A stretch of 64,000 nucleotides of DNA from Chondrosia reniformis (lineage: Eukaryota; Porifera; Demospongiae; Chondrillida; Chondrillidae). A program made the position numbers and the translations under genes. Location of the stretch: NCBI GenBank assembly GCA_947172415.1, contig OX359190.1, positions 4,340,001 to 4,404,000 of the forward strand, given 5' to 3'. This document shows, in pieces, positions 11,800-23,687 of the stretch (the stretch's first letter is position 1; each line of letters begins with the position of its first letter). The notes under the pieces were generated by a model that saw only the letters and a list, made by a program, of their open reading frames with translations, had not been told where the DNA came from and did no database searches.

Positions 11800-11988
11800 C
11801 GGAGGTAGGAATCAATTGGAGCCATCTTTCTTTCGGTTCCATCCAGCTGACTCTTAGTGGCAAAATGAAGCATGCTGTAGGATGGGTGTCCAATACTGAC
11901 AACCCTGTCGATCCGGGCATGGCAGTCCAGACTGCTTCCTGACACGGCCCAATTTCCAGACAGTGAGACGGATACTTCCAGATGGCAA

Positions 11989-12366
11989 ATGCCTTTTCCG
12001 TTCTTTCTCAATGATCATTATAGGGTCACAAGAAGGCCATCTTGCAGTTTGAAGAGCCACATGCAAAATATTGCACCTCTTCTATTAGGAGCACATGTGA
12101 CTCAGGATAGCATTACTGAGAACATTCAAGACACTCACATGGACATGAATGGAACGTGGGGTACAGATGTGGAAATCCTCACTTTGGCTCATTTACTGCA
12201 GACTAATATTTATGTGTTTGACACTAGTTACAATTGGTGGCAAATGTTTAGCCCTTACCACTTGGATCATAGTCTGCCAGTTGACAGCAGTGCAAAGTCA
12301 ATGTACATTGTACATTTTCCTCAGCATTTCGAGGTAGTGTCATCTCTTGCAAAGGGGACAACTTGA
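11989..12366 (+). pseudogene. OTU-like cysteine protease domain of the Helitron
   Basis: The segment reads HMQNIAPLLLGAHVTQDSI, then MNGTWGTDVEILTLAHLL and QTNIYVFD, and ends with SMYIVHFPQHFEVV. The W-G-T-(D/E)-(V/I)-E-I/L pattern and a terminal H-(F/Y) block are typical of OTU domains encoded by Helentrons, where the late histidine belongs to the catalytic set. The N-terminal D-G-x-C block expected upstream is not clear; the sequence before 11989 is disrupted. OTU domains cleave ubiquitin chains or polyproteins; the role in Helitrons is not established. Confidence 0.7.
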
Positions 12367-12626
12367 GGCTACATAAAATGGGTGATGTACAGAGTTGTAT
12401 ATGTAAAATCAGTGGCTTTGTTGCATGGTTTGCTCGATGGCTGCATGGGGAAAATATTAAAGTTTAACCTATTAGGTGCTATATTTAAGATGCCTGGTTG
12501 CTAAAAGAAGAGACATGGTATAAATTTAAAGTTGTCTATAGTCAATGCTTGGTCAAGCTGAGATTTGTGTTAATGTTTGGATATCAATGCAAGATTTCCA
12601 TTTTTTGTAGTCAATATCTTATTTTT

Positions 12627-12947
12627 AGCAGCCCCCTCTATTATTTTCATAACACGATTTATGTATGGCTTCATGTTACGGATATATATATATATATATA
12701 ATGCGAGTTCATACGCAACTATTGTAACACTAAATTTATACATCAATACATCGTTTTTGCAAATGGCGGCGTTCAGGAAGCTTTAGTTAACGAAGCTTTT
12801 CTGTCGTTATTTATAATTTTCAGGACACTTAAGCGTCCTCAATCGTTAGGATTAAGAATAGTATATCAAAGCCCAACAATGCGGCCAAGTAGTTCGAGTA
12901 AATTCGGGGGGCGGCAGCCCACGAGTTTTTAAACTCGAACTACTTGT
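12627..12947 (-). repeat. hairpin-ended repeat, copy B (inverted relative to A)
   Basis: Same family as copy A in the opposite orientation: starts AGCAGCCCCCTCT, passes GGCGGCGTTCAGGAAGCTT and GGACACTTAAGCGTCC, and ends in the CAAGTAGTTCGAG ... CTCGAACTACTTG stem. It lies about 260 bases beyond the OTU domain. The terminal G/C palindrome is shortened compared with copy C. Confidence 0.8.
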
Positions 12948-13454
12948 TACACAATTTGTTATTTCTTTACGTTGCAAAGAATGTTTAGCCTATTTAAAAC
13001 TGTGAGAACTCATAATTAATTTCTATATATTAATCACCATCATCATAATCATAAATGTTTAGCTGGCACAAAAGAATGTTGATTTACACAAGTTGAAACA
13101 CTATTTCCTTCTTCTTCCTGCAGAATTCCCACTAAAGCTTCTCAAGAAGGATAAAAACTCATTTATATACAAGAGCTGCAGGAAGGATAAAACATAGAAG
13201 TATATTCTACCTGTAAAGACTGAGCAAAAACTCTACTCAATACATGAAGACTCAGTCTACCATCACTTTCCTCTGTAACTGTCAAGCTGCACTTTTCCAT
13301 GGGTATGTATATACATTCATCCTCTTTTGTCAAGTCATGGTATTATACACTTTCATGTCCATTATCAGTTATATTGTACAAGTGGTTTTGCTCCGGATCA
13401 TTTTGAAACCATACAGTTATTAGAAATTTAAGATGTAATTTAAAGAAGTTATGC
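12948..13454. other. no gene recognised
   Basis: AT-rich sequence. A segment at about 13122-13305 is preceded by a pyrimidine-rich TTCCTGCAG and could be an exon remnant, but its frames contain stops and no domain is recognisable. Confidence 0.5.
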
Positions 13455-14082
13455 ACAGAAGGTAATTCCCAGCTCATGCTCCATAAAAAGTACAGAAACT
13501 AGAAACAATAAAAATTTTCTATAAAAATAGTGAAGATGTAGGGATGGCACAAAAAAGCACAGAAACAAGGATGTTATACAGTGAAGCCTTATCCGTGCAA
13601 ATATACCATACAAGCAAGGGTGTTGCCCCATATCCCTACATAAGACAGCATTTTGCATGATGTGTTCGCCACTAAAAACTGGTCTCTATAAATACTCTCA
13701 TTCTTGTCATGCATATGGCTTCACTGTATAACATCCTTTCTTGTTTCTGTGCTTTTTTGTGCCATCCCTACATCTTCACTATTTTTGTAGAAATTTTTTA
13801 TTGTTTCTTTAGTTTTTCAGTTATGGCTGACGAAGAAGAAGAAGTAGAAGAATATGAAGAAGACGAAAATGAGAATTTTTAAGGTTTATTATTTCGCCAG
13901 CGGGACATATTCGCTTGCTTTTAAGGTCTATTTAGAGTATGTATATTGTATATTTAGCTATACATAGCCTTGTTTTGTCGATTTTCGGCCTATTTTGAGA
14001 CTTCGCTTCTATACCAATGTAGGGGGAAAACGAAAAAAACTGTGTCATCCATACATAGGGAGTACTACTGTACTCCCTGATA
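13455..14082 (+). repeat. fold-back repeat joined to micro-ORF repeat, copy 2
   Basis: The left part (about 13508-13803) is a decayed fold-back: ATAGTGAAGATGTAGGGATG near its left end and CATCCCTACATCTTCACTAT near its right end. It joins the micro-ORF unit, whose ORF at 13823-13882 encodes 19 residues (MADEEEEVEEYEEDENENF) and is intact. The unit ends in the AGGGAGTACTACTGTACTCCCT palindrome at about 14058-14079. Downstream of the ORF the copy is nearly identical to copies 1 and 3. Confidence 0.65.
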
Positions 14083-14312
14083 CATGCAATATGCTTACTG
14101 TTTCCACTTACCTCTTATGACAACAAAAAACTTTGAAAAGAAATTGTATCGCTACTGAGAAGCCTTACTTAATATATCAACTTCGGAAGTCTAATGTGTG
14201 TATAACCTGTTACCAAATATTTGGGTGCATATGCAACGTCATAAGACGTCATTGTATGATGGCTAAGCTATACTACTAATTTTGGCTGAATCAATAACTA
14301 ACCTCGATCACA
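14083..14312. other. no gene recognised
   Basis: Short AT-rich stretch between the micro-ORF repeat and the integrase-like gene. It may include that gene's 5' flank, but no promoter motif is evident. Confidence 0.4.
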
Positions 14313-16880
14313 ATGGAAATTAAGGATGGAAAAACACAAGATCGGTTTCCTGTCCTTTCAGCAGGAGAAATTTCCACCAGACACCAAGAGGGGTAGAAGT
14401 GGAACTTATTACCAACAATTGAGAGAGCCACCATCAAAGATCCTTTAGCTGCATACAAGAATTTACGTTTTATGAAAAGAAAAAATAAGTTGCAATTGCT
14501 GGATCTTCCAAGTCTAGGTGCCCGAGATGTGCTAATTGTGCCAGCAAAGCAACAGGTAATTGAATGAATGAAATCACTCGGTTCATCGTGAACTCACAGC
14601 CAGTGCAATAACTATGTCATGTGCACATTTAAACCATGACACACTATTTCTCTTATATATACCTGCATGCCTGATCGCTACACAGCATGTATAGAAAGGG
14701 GAAGACAAATCTGTTATAAGACAATTTTGGAGAATTGCTTACGTAGAAGAGTTCTATCAAATAACGTTTGATATCTATAGAAAAGCTCTTTAACATACAG
14801 GCTACAGGAAGACCTATGAAAAGGTATATAAATGTTAACTAAGAAGCTGGCTCCTCTTCCCTATTATATAGATTCAGAGTATATACCAAGGAATTCCAAG
14901 AAGTGTAGTGGAAAAGGTCATAGCTCTTTGTCCCATTTGTCAGCTTCATAAGTCTCAAAACATCAGTGCTCCATTTTTGCAAGTGGCTTATTCTCAAGGT
15001 TGTGGGTAAGTATACTGTATAGGCATGACATGCCCATATATCCATGCAAATTCATACATGCTATTATGGGTGGATCGTACATCATGGTATACTTGGTGGC
15101 TGCTTAGATAGTATATATGTTTTAGCACAGCATGATTTTCTCCCGTATCAAAGATTGACTTTATAGACATGAGGCAAATGCCTCATGGGGAAAAGAAATG
15201 GATCCTGCATTGTGTGGATCACTGGTCCAAGTTCAATTTTACCTAAGCCCTTGAGAACAAGAGTGCAGTTAATGTAGCAGAAGCTTTACATTCACATATT
15301 TTTCCTTCTTTTGGTGCTCTTCGTATCCTCCAATCTGAAAATAGCCGAGAGTTTGTTAATTAAGTAATTCAGAATTTATTGCCAGTCTGGCATTAACTGA
15401 TTCAGTCAGTTAATGGCCATCCTTGATGCCCTCAAAGTCAAGGCCTAGTTGAGATAACCCATTCTCCACTATATACTAAAGAAGCTTGCAGCAGAGATCA
15501 ATGATAAGAATTAGAGTTTACCAACCCACCCTGGAATGACTGGCTTCCACAAATAGTCTGTGAGTCTAATACATGTGAACTCATACATGCACTAATTAAC
15601 AAACCAGCATAAATAGACTAAAGTCATCACTTACAGTTAGCCCTTCCACCTTAATATAGAGCTGCTATGAACACAGGTTCATGAAGCAACTGAAGCTAGT
15701 CCCTATGAACTGGTTTTTGGTAAGAAACCAAGATCAGTTCTCTTCCCATCCACATGCACTAATGGAATTATCCTAGTGAGAAGTTGCTTGATGAATGTTT
15801 GCAACTTAGTGCAGTGGAGCAGCCAACTGGTACTGAGACTTTTGAAGATGAAGATTTACAAAATTCAGAACAGGAGAGACCAATAGACTCTACTACTACC
15901 ACAATACATGAAGATGCTGAACCTGAAGTTGGGTTAGGTACTGAGGCTGATCACAATCTGGATCTTGCAGATTTGGAGTTGCAAAAGCTAGAACAGGAGA
16001 GATTAACTGACTCTACTACTGCTATGGTACATGAAGATGCTTAATCTGAAGTTGGATCAGTTATTCAGGCTGATCGTGATCTGGAGTTAGGATATTTGGA
16101 GGTGAAGAAGCCAGCTGCAGTCTAGAGGAACTCAATAGAGTGTGATAATCTTGACCTAGCTGAGGTAGGTGGGAACCAGTCTTCACTGAGGGAAAATGCA
16201 CTTGCAACAATGCAGAAGTACAAAAAGGTACACATGTAACTATATTGCATCCAGATATATAGTTGTTAATCGAATATATTGGCCAGCGTGACTTCTCTCT
16301 TACGAATGATACAGATAAGAGTGATGGCTGATAAACAATACCTATTATCAGTATGGCAGAGAGGTACAACAGCCATAAAACAGTGAAGATATTCTCAGTT
16401 GGTGATACTGTATCAGTCAGGATTCCATGTATTGATAGTGCCAATTCTGACATGTCTCGTCTGCCTTGCATTGTTGTAGAGGTTGTGAGCAAGAGCAAAC
16501 ACCTCTACTGTTTAAGGTACAAACAACCTCTATATACCTATATTAGAAACAGATGTTCTCAAGAAGGTCATGCAGAGTTACTGACTTACATACCGAGACC
16601 AATTATACCCCTTATGTATCTGTGACTTTGAATGTATACATATAGGTGTATAGTGGATGAAGACATGAAGCCATTCCCTTGTAGTCAAAGGTTGCTGAGA
16701 AGATACAAGCTGAAAACATTTGCAATAGCAATTCACTGCACATGTAGAAAGCAGGAAAGAGGAAATATGGCAGAGTGTGAAAGTTGTCACGAATGGTTTC
16801 ATGAAGACTGTTCCATTAAGGTGCCAGTCGATATTTGGATGGACAAAGACACTCCATTGTTTTGTACCTCTTGCACTTAA
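14313..16880 (+). pseudogene. KRBA2/Ginger-like integrase gene with PHD finger, decayed
   Basis: Recognisable parts in order: an N-terminal segment (RATIKDPLAAYKNLRFMKRK, then LDLPSLGARDVLIVPAKQ, 14400-14560); a CPICQLHK zinc-binding block (about 14933); an integrase core with IDFIDMRQMPHGEKKWILH (about 15150) and YELVFGKKPRS (about 15700); an acidic repeat region (15784-16044); a GPY/F-like module (FSVGDTVSVRIP ... LPCIVVEVV, 16380-16490); and a C-terminal PHD finger (CECRKQ-type start, CESCHEWFHEDC, then CTSC, 16735-16880). Plausible GT-AG introns separate the first blocks. This layout is familiar from KRAB-A-domain-containing-2-like proteins and Ginger DNA transposons; I rely on memory for that. 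It is treated as a fossil: it has several breaks and should not be functional. Confidence 0.65.
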
Positions 16881-17837
16881 CTGGCCAGTCAAGCAAAGTT
16901 TAATAGTATTTAGTCTTAATGATTTTTCTGAATATAGTAACTTTCTTAGGTTTTGTAATGGGTATACTTGTTATAACATTATCACCACTCATTCTCATGA
17001 TTAATTATAAATGGTCACCATAGTCCAAACGCCACAAATGAAAAGGTTACAGTACCATTGCACTTTGTACAAATTTTTTTTTGGAAGTAATAAATGATTT
17101 CGAAACAGGTTAAACTGTTCTGAAGCAGGTCAAATATTACAAGGTGTAACAGATTGACTGGTTTTGAAACGAGTAGACCCATTTAAAAGCAGCCAGCCAG
17201 CCGGCTTCAAAGTGGGTTAGGTTGGGAAATGGGTCTTAACATATACACTTCAATGATGGTGAGTCTGGATGTGTGTATTCCATTATTAACCAACCACCAG
17301 CAAAACAGTTGTAGTTTCATGAAAAAACAAAGATGGAGGCTGCAGTCTAAGTGCGACTGAGCTATCACAATTAATAAAAGGGAGTTACTTTCACAGCGCT
17401 GTGCAAAGGTCATGATAATAAGCGTAATACTTTCCAGTCATTATTTTCCCATCAGTTCTACACAGGTAGGCAATAAAGAGTTTTCGTAATACCATACTGA
17501 AATCAGCGTATAAGGTTCATCTTTGTCTCTGTCATATTTGGCCATATATCGAACATTATAAATCTTTATATTTCTGGTTTGCTGTGACATAGATTGTCCT
17601 TTTGCAATTCCTCCTTCATTCAACAAAGAAGTCTGTATATTGTTCTTAGGTTGATTTTGCTGATAATGTACTAGCTTCAGTGTCTTTAAAACATTTGCTG
17701 TAAGGATTCAAAACATACATTTACAATTATACTGTATAAATTCATTGCCACAATTATACTGGGTTACGAATTCTTACTGAGCTTATACGTAGCACTGTAA
17801 ACAACACTGTAATTTGTTAAACCATCAAGTAGACTGG
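16881..17837. other. mostly no gene; possible minus-strand terminal exon at 17441-17640
   Basis: The minus-strand frame at 17640-17441 (TRNIKIYNVRYMAKYDRD, then EPYTLISVWYYENSLLP) has a protein-like composition and is preceded on that strand by an ATACAG acceptor-like site. No family is recognised. A segment near 17190-17250 (GGCTTCAAAGTGGGTTAG, AAATGGGTCT) resembles the outer edge of the inverted repeat at 1795 and may be a related remnant. The rest is unassigned. Confidence 0.35.
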
Positions 17838-17995
17838 GAGGAGGCCAGAGCTATTGCAAGAGCCAAAAGTTACTGGAAAAGAAGAGCCATGGAAGCTCTT
17901 CTGATCAAAGACAGACGAAATTCATGAATCCTAGACTGTGGTCTCGGCTTAGACCCAGTTTGGACTCCACTTATATCTGCACCCTGGCTGAAGTT
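17838..17995 (+). pseudogene. Penelope-like GIY-YIG C-terminal fragment
   Basis: The translation WEEARAIARAKSYWKRRAME, then ALLIKDRRNS, has the pattern seen at the C-terminus of the fuller Penelope-like element at 29300-29440 (WEEARVLRCEQYKTRRKIKE, then AMYIQTTP). It is a short isolated fragment with a stop after RNS, next to the TIR element starting at about 18085. Confidence 0.5.
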
Positions 17996-18084
17996 TTAAG
18001 TTCCTCTACCATTATTCTTACATCATTCTATGACATCACCTATGACATCACCAGCCTACTATGTCTACTCATCATTCAATGGGG

Positions 18085-19035
18085 CAGTGGAAACGGCGGA
18101 AATGGCTGAAACTGATTGAAAATCGACTTCTTTCAGACAGATGTTAGCTGTACGTTTTCACTGCGTACGTTTCAAAAACAAGTAGTTCGTGTTAAAACGT
18201 TTCATGGGGCTACTTCAAACTACTTCCCCAATTTGGTTGTCCAAGTTTAATCATTTTAATCACAAGGAGCATTTCATCAGTTCGTCGTTTGACTGTCTTC
18301 AATTTTCAAGGCCGTATATCCTACAAAACCTTTTGCGTAGGCTTTCAATCGTTATAGTACTAAAAAAATGTTATATAAATAGTTTGTATCAGTTAAATTT
18401 GCTGACTAAATGAAAAGGAACCTTATTTTCCACTTGGAAAATGAAGGAACCTGAACATCTGCCATTTTGTTGTTGCTAAGTACTTACAACAAAACGCTAT
18501 ATTTAATGGAAGCCAGGCCACCAGTGTTTCTACATCAATCAAACCTATCCATTCATTAGTAGTAAAGGAAGATATTAAATAGTATGTATAGGTCCTTAAT
18601 GAACACACTAACTAAAGAGCCATTTGTGATTACCTGGATTTCTTCTGCACTGGACAGCTCTCTTCCATGCTGTTCAACTCCTGGATGATTATTTCATCGA
18701 CCGTTGTAAACACTTTATTGACTGTTGTAATTACTTTATTGACTGTTGTAATTGTTTTATTTAATGTGATATAGTGTTATCGCTCCGTATATCGTACAAA
18801 ATGGCAAACCTAAAAACAGTATACAGTTAAAGGTCGAAAGGAGCGCAGGCCTAATAGATAAATGCACATAATCTGGTTCGTTCCAAAAGCGTTGTACCAT
18901 CCTTTAGGTACCCATGTCTACTGAAGAACGACCCTCAAGGTTGCGAACACTAACATCGGTGTCCGTAAAATGTCCATCAGCAGATGCACTTATTGATCAA
19001 TTTCTGCCATATCCGCCATTTCCACTGCCCCTCAT
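18085..19035. mobile_element. non-coding TIR element (hAT-like ends)
   Basis: GGGGCAGTGGAAACGGCGG at 18085 and its reverse complement near 19000-19030 form imperfect inverted ends that extend over about 40 bases, including a GATTGA/GATCAA segment. CAGTGG-type termini resemble hAT ends, but I could not match an 8-bp target duplication. The interior holds a worn hairpin-repeat remnant (about 18180-18228), a 21-bp triplet at 18701-18763, and no transposase. Confidence 0.5.
18701..18763. repeat. 21-bp tandem repeat, three units
   Basis: Three consecutive 21-base units of the form C(C/T)GTTGTAA..ACTTTATTGA. It is short and diverged, and probably came from slippage. Confidence 0.8.
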
Positions 19036-19239
19036 ATGTCAATGATGAAAACCCAGAGGTCGAAAGAGTTGATTTTGAAGTTTATTTCAATGTTGTTTAT
19101 AGTGCTATGTATAAGCTCAGTAAAAATTCGTAATCCATGTATTTACAATATTGGGTAAGGATACCACATTCAATCTGGGTGAATTTTACGTAACCATTAC
19201 CACATTCCGACATACACAGCTGCTGAGGAAAACAACAAT

Positions 19240-19760
19240 AAACTCTCCTGTGTTTTAGAACTGTTGTCCCTCAAGAATATGTACTAGGCCCCAATCTATT
19301 TCTATCCTCATAAATGACCTATCTGCTACATGTCCTCCTGACTGCAAACACAGTACTTCTTGCTGATGATACCACCATCTATGTAGCAGGCTCCTTATTT
19401 CCTCAAATTGGATCTTACTTGTCATCTACCCTGGAAAAATGTCTGATAAAGAGTAGACTCTACTTAAACCTGAAAAAACAAAGTGTTTACTTCTTCACGA
19501 ATCCTTGACGTCTGCTAGTGCAACTACAAGACGCAACTACTGAGCAGATATCTAGATTCCAAGTTCTTGGGTTGCGTCTTTACAGGAAATCTTACATCAG
19601 ATGACCATATAACCTACATATCTCCCAAAGTGACCAGGAACATAAACCTCCTAAGTTAGGATATCATGGTTTCTTTCCAGAAGTACCATGTTCTTGTTAT
19701 ATGTACTCCATGGCGTACAGCAAAAAACCACATGCAAGCCCCTATTTTCTACATATATTA
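19240..19760 (+). pseudogene. CR1/Jockey-like LINE reverse-transcriptase fragment
   Basis: The translation includes LADDTTIYVAGS (about 19352), the (A/Y)DD catalytic region of non-LTR reverse transcriptases, then SRLYLNLKK, and after frame changes FLGCVFTGNLTSDDHITYIS. This resembles the palm and thumb of CR1/Jockey-type LINEs. Both ends and the endonuclease are missing; about 500 bases survive with several frame breaks. Confidence 0.7.
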
Positions 19761-20340
19761 AATTAAGGTCTTTTAATGTGGTTGGATTGTAAATGTACCC
19801 GCTTTACCATTCACAGATTAATACTTTTGTTCAAGTTCACATCTGCAAAATTTTGCCAAAAGGACCATTTATTTATATACCATACTCACATAACAATAAA
19901 ATGATTATATTTCAATAGCCAATATATTTGATAAGTTATAAGATCAAGGAAGGACATAGAGAACGCTGAGGCAAGGACTTTGAAAGAAAGATCCTAAGCA
20001 AAGATTACAGTATTGCTGAAGCAGCCATTTATGAGTATGTCGAAATCGTCACTTACATTTACTATGTAATATTTATTATTAGTCCAGAATCATGACGTCA
20101 TGAGATTCTTAAACCTAGAAAAAGCTTTTCTTTTGTGTGGAGATGTTTCTTAATCTTGATAGACAAAAATTAATAAAAATGTACATAAATTTCTTTAGAG
20201 GCCAAATTCAAAATTTACATAGATATTTCTCGCCCATACAATTGTACCTTTACAGAATGTTCTTATGGGATTTAACTCAGGTAAACTGATATCAAAGTAA
20301 CACCCATTTTTCAAACACCAAGCCTTAAAGAAGCAGCACA
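19761..20340. other. no gene recognised
   Basis: AT-rich sequence with no recognisable domain. It ends at the TTAA that probably marks the 3' terminus of the piggyBac copy. Confidence 0.5.
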
Positions 20341-21075
20341 TTAACACTTTGAGGTTTTTGGGCCAAAAAATGGCTTTTAGGGACTAAGGTTCGGCTTCGC
20401 AATTTTTGCTTCAAATTGATCGAAACTGTGACTGAATAATTGATATTCTAATAGAAATTTAGTAGTAAAGTTACAGCGCGTATAAATGAAGCTATAGTAA
20501 ATTAATATATACGAAAAATCGAAGTTATGCATAAATATCCGGAGTCGGTAACAAAGTATTATAAAAATGCCCGTCTCTAAGCACGGTAAAAGTTATAGTA
20601 CTTTACCTTAAGTTTTTTTCAGAAAGATACTTTTTGAAGCAACTTGTTGGGCAGAGATGGAAAGGTAACGTCAATTAGCAGGACTTACAGCAAATGATGG
20701 TGCGTTTTCATCTGTTTTTATTGCTGCAATATTTACATATTCTCGGTGTCCTGGCTTTGCTTGGATAATGCTTTCAGCAAATCTCAGGGATGGTGCAGCC
20801 CCTGTTAGTGGCATTGATGATCATTTCCTCGAGGAATGAAATGAAAGCAGTTCTCTAGCACCATTTAGATGGAATTCCTTTTGCTTTTTGTTGCTCCCAA
20901 TACTTTCCTTGTACAAAATGTATCCATTCACTGAGGAGATGTCGACTAAGTAATTGAATACTGCCATCCACCACTTTTTTGATTTTCTGGAGGTTGAATA
21001 GGTCTTTCTTCTTTGGTCTGCAAAATCTAAGCCACCCATGTGTTGATTGTATAGCTTTACTGCTTATGGGCAAAA
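20341..21075 (-). pseudogene. piggyBac transposase C-terminus and element end
   Basis: The minus-strand translation from 21073 to 20821 reads MPISSKAIQ, then HMGGLDFADQRRKTYSTSRKS, KKWWMAVFNYLVDISSVNGY and ILYKES. This is the conserved piggyBac (DDE_Tnp_1_7) region containing the last catalytic aspartate (MGGLDFADQ). One frameshift lies near 21039. At 20341 the sequence TTAACACTTTGAGG has the form of a piggyBac terminus beginning at its TTAA target, correctly placed downstream of the C-terminus. The N-terminal two thirds are absent, so this is a 5'-truncated relic. Confidence 0.8.
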
Positions 21076-21384
21076 TATACGGATATACATCGATAATATT
21101 TTACGGACGTTTACGTATATATAATAAGGTATGAATTTTACCATTCTTTCAGCAAGTTATATTTGGATTCAGCCGGATTTCTGCCTGAGGTTGGTAATAA
21201 CGAAACTTTATTTGTTCTACAAGATTAGTTTCAGATTTTATCCTTTTTGTGCTATAGGTAGAAAATGAAGGAGAGCTCCCTCTAAAAAAAGAACTGCAAT
21301 TCATGGAAAGACCACCCAAAGTCTCAAAAGTCTCCCTTAAAATTCATAATCATGGGAAGAGGTTACAGTGGTCTCAAATTTAAA

Positions 21385-23320
21385 TGAGTGCAACTTTAGA
21401 GGCTGTTAAAAAGGGCATGTCTGTCAATGAAGCTGCACTAGAGCATAATGTACCCAGAACCACTTTGCAGGACAGGTGCTCAGGAAAGGTGGTTCAAGGG
21501 ACTAAACTGGGTCCCAGGCATATTTAAATCAAGGTGAAGAAAGAGAGCTTACTGACTTTATACAGGGGGTGGGGAAAATAGGTTTTGGAAGGGCAAGACG
21601 CCAAATTATGAATATTGCTCAGTCAGTTACTACTGAAAAAGATGTTTTCAAGAGAAAGTGTATTTCATGTGGGTGGTTTAGACGATTTTTAGGAAGGCAA
21701 CCAGAATTTGGTCTTCATAAAGGTTACTCCACTACTAAAGTCAGAATGGATGCAATGGCCAAGAAGGAATCAATAGAAAACGTTTTCCCTTTTGAAAGAT
21801 GCCTTTACAGAAAATAATCTCTTAGACAAACCAGGACAAATCTATAATGTGGATGAATCTGGAATGCCCTTTGATAACTCACTGCCTCGTGTAGTAGCCA
21901 GAAAGGGACAGCACAAAATCAGGTATCGCACTTCTGGTAACAAAAGTGAAGTTACCATAATTGGGTGTATTAATGCTGCTATGGAAATGCCACCATTGGT
22001 GATATTCAATGCCACAAGCTGGAACATGGAATGGACAAGAGAGGAGGTTCCTTGAACCACATACACAATTGTTTAGGGTGATTTACTGAAAACTTCCTTG
22101 AGTAAGCTGTACCTGTGTGCCCTCTTCTCCTGATACTTTATGGTCACAGCTCACATTACAACCCGGAAACTATCAAAGAAGATAATGTGATTCTATTCAC
22201 CCCCTTACCACACACAACACTTTAAATGCAACCACTTGATACAAATATGCTTGGTCCTCTTAAAGCCCATTGGTGGCAGGCATGACACACCTTTATTCAA
22301 AGTAATCCTGAAAGGATAACAAAATATGATTTTAGCTCACTCCTTTCAGAAGCCTGGATGCAGGCTATGTCCTCAAGTAACATCATTAGTGGTTTCAGGT
22401 CATGTGGAATTTACCCATATATATGATCCAAATGCAGTCCTGCCAAAGGTAGCTTCTTTTGAAACAACACAAGCATCAGTTTCTGTACCTATAGCTTGCA
22501 ATCCTCCTGTAGAACCACTTAGCTATGAGAAAAGCACTACTGAATAATTCAAGAAGATTAAGACTCTATTTATGCAGGTATGAAGGAAAATGATATATTT
22601 AATGCAAGATATAATTTATAGCTTGCAAAAACTATCCAGAGGCTCTAAATCAGCAGGACTATCAATGAACCTACTCCAGCAGTAGGAAATGCTACTTCAC
22701 AAGTTGACTACTTCTCCTTTGTTCAGCCTTGTCCGAATTTGGATGTAACCTTGGATAAATTTTCTCTACCGAGATTTTGGTACAAAAAAGCAATACACCT
22801 ACTAATAATTCAAACAGAGCAATTCTAGCATTATTTCCCCAATATCAGGACGGTCCACAGCTACATCAAATTCAACTGGCAACTTTTTACAACAACAACT
22901 CACAACTTCTGAAGGATTGGTAATTTTGAAGGAAAAGGAAGATAGAAAGATGAGGAAAAACAGTAATGGAAAAAAGCAAGAGATGAAAAGAGAAGGCAGA
23001 AGAATGCACATACCAAGAAGAGAGCTCAAAAAAGAGCTACCATGTTTTCCAGAACAAGGCCAGAAAGTAGCCAATGCAGGTAGTAGCCATACTGCAATAG
23101 ATTCACAGACAACATCAGTGCAAATGCCAGATCAGCCAGGCATCAGTGCTGCATGTTCTGATAAACTCCAACAATCTGGTAGAGAACAAGAGTTAGATGT
23201 CAAATGCTGTTAATGCTTAGTTTTCTATGCTGAAGATGTTCATCAGTCCACAGGTGCTGAATGGGTATTATGTGGGTGTGGAAGCTGAAGATTGTATGGA
23301 TGGCGTTGCACTTGGGTCAG
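21385..23320 (+). pseudogene. pogo/Tigger-type (Jerky-like) transposase pseudogene
   Basis: The N-terminus has a pipsqueak-type helix-turn-helix (LEAVKKGMSVNEAALEHNVP, then RTTLQDR, 21390-21480). Next comes CENP-B-like sequence (GRARRQIMNI, 21585), then the DDE_1 core with QIYNVDESGMPFDNSLP (21838), SEVTIIGCINAAMEMPP (21945) and a late block where SGHVEFTHIYDPNAVLP (22395) corresponds to the G-x-x-P-F-N-P motif. A basic region (KKQEMKREGRRMHIP, 22970) and a cysteine-rich remnant near 23215-23330 (a PHD-like tail) follow. Frames shift near 21527, 21790 and 22055, and the second catalytic aspartate lies in a degraded part. It is a dead copy. Confidence 0.8.
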
Positions 23321-23470
23321 ATGGTAAAGAAAGACTTAGCTCCTATTGTTTATATACTTTAACAGAACTATAGTACAGTTCATAAAAAAAGGTAACGCAG
23401 TTATAATGCTTACCAATTACCATGTTTCGGGTAACATTTAACCAAAAACTGGTAAAAGTTAATAGTTAAC

Positions 23471-23687
23471 TGTGATATCCAGACTAACCAAACGCAACAC
23501 TAGCGTGGAATGTTTAAAAATGATTTCAACAATTACAGCTGATACACATTAAAACCAAAAAAATGATTTATGCACAATGCAATTATACATATACTACAAG
23601 TGTTACTAAAAATAGTCACATACACAAACTACCTAAAATGACATAATACAACATGTCTATAAGTAAGTCTACATAAAAGTTGCTACA
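23471..23687 (-). repeat. Ty3/Gypsy fossil, 3' LTR
   Basis: Matches 27492-27707 along its whole length, with shared landmarks TACTACAAGTGTTACTAAA and GACATAATACAACATG. Confidence 0.9.

Larger units (their letters stand above)
5490..12366 (+). mobile_element. decayed Helitron with OTU domain (Helentron-like)
   Basis: Recognisable parts in order: leader with 2A-like motif (to 5801), K/A-rich repeats (5945-6187 and 6604-6741), cysteine-rich and DUF6570-like region (7106-7900), Helitron-like N domain (8270-8600), HUH replication-initiator motif (8927-8935), PIF1-like helicase (10089-11799) and OTU cysteine-protease domain (11989-12366). Rep plus helicase identifies a rolling-circle Helitron, and an added OTU domain is known from the Helentron/Helitron2 branch. 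The reading frame is broken many times and a hairpin-ended repeat sits inside the K/A region. Typical Helitron ends could not be placed. The copy should be dead. Confidence 0.85.

Noticed and set aside
6198-12947. Copies A and B as the true terminal inverted repeats of a 6.7-kb transposon
   Set aside because: The same repeat occurs alone at 51036 and 54621, and copy A splits the Helitron K/A coding region, so insertion is the simpler reading.
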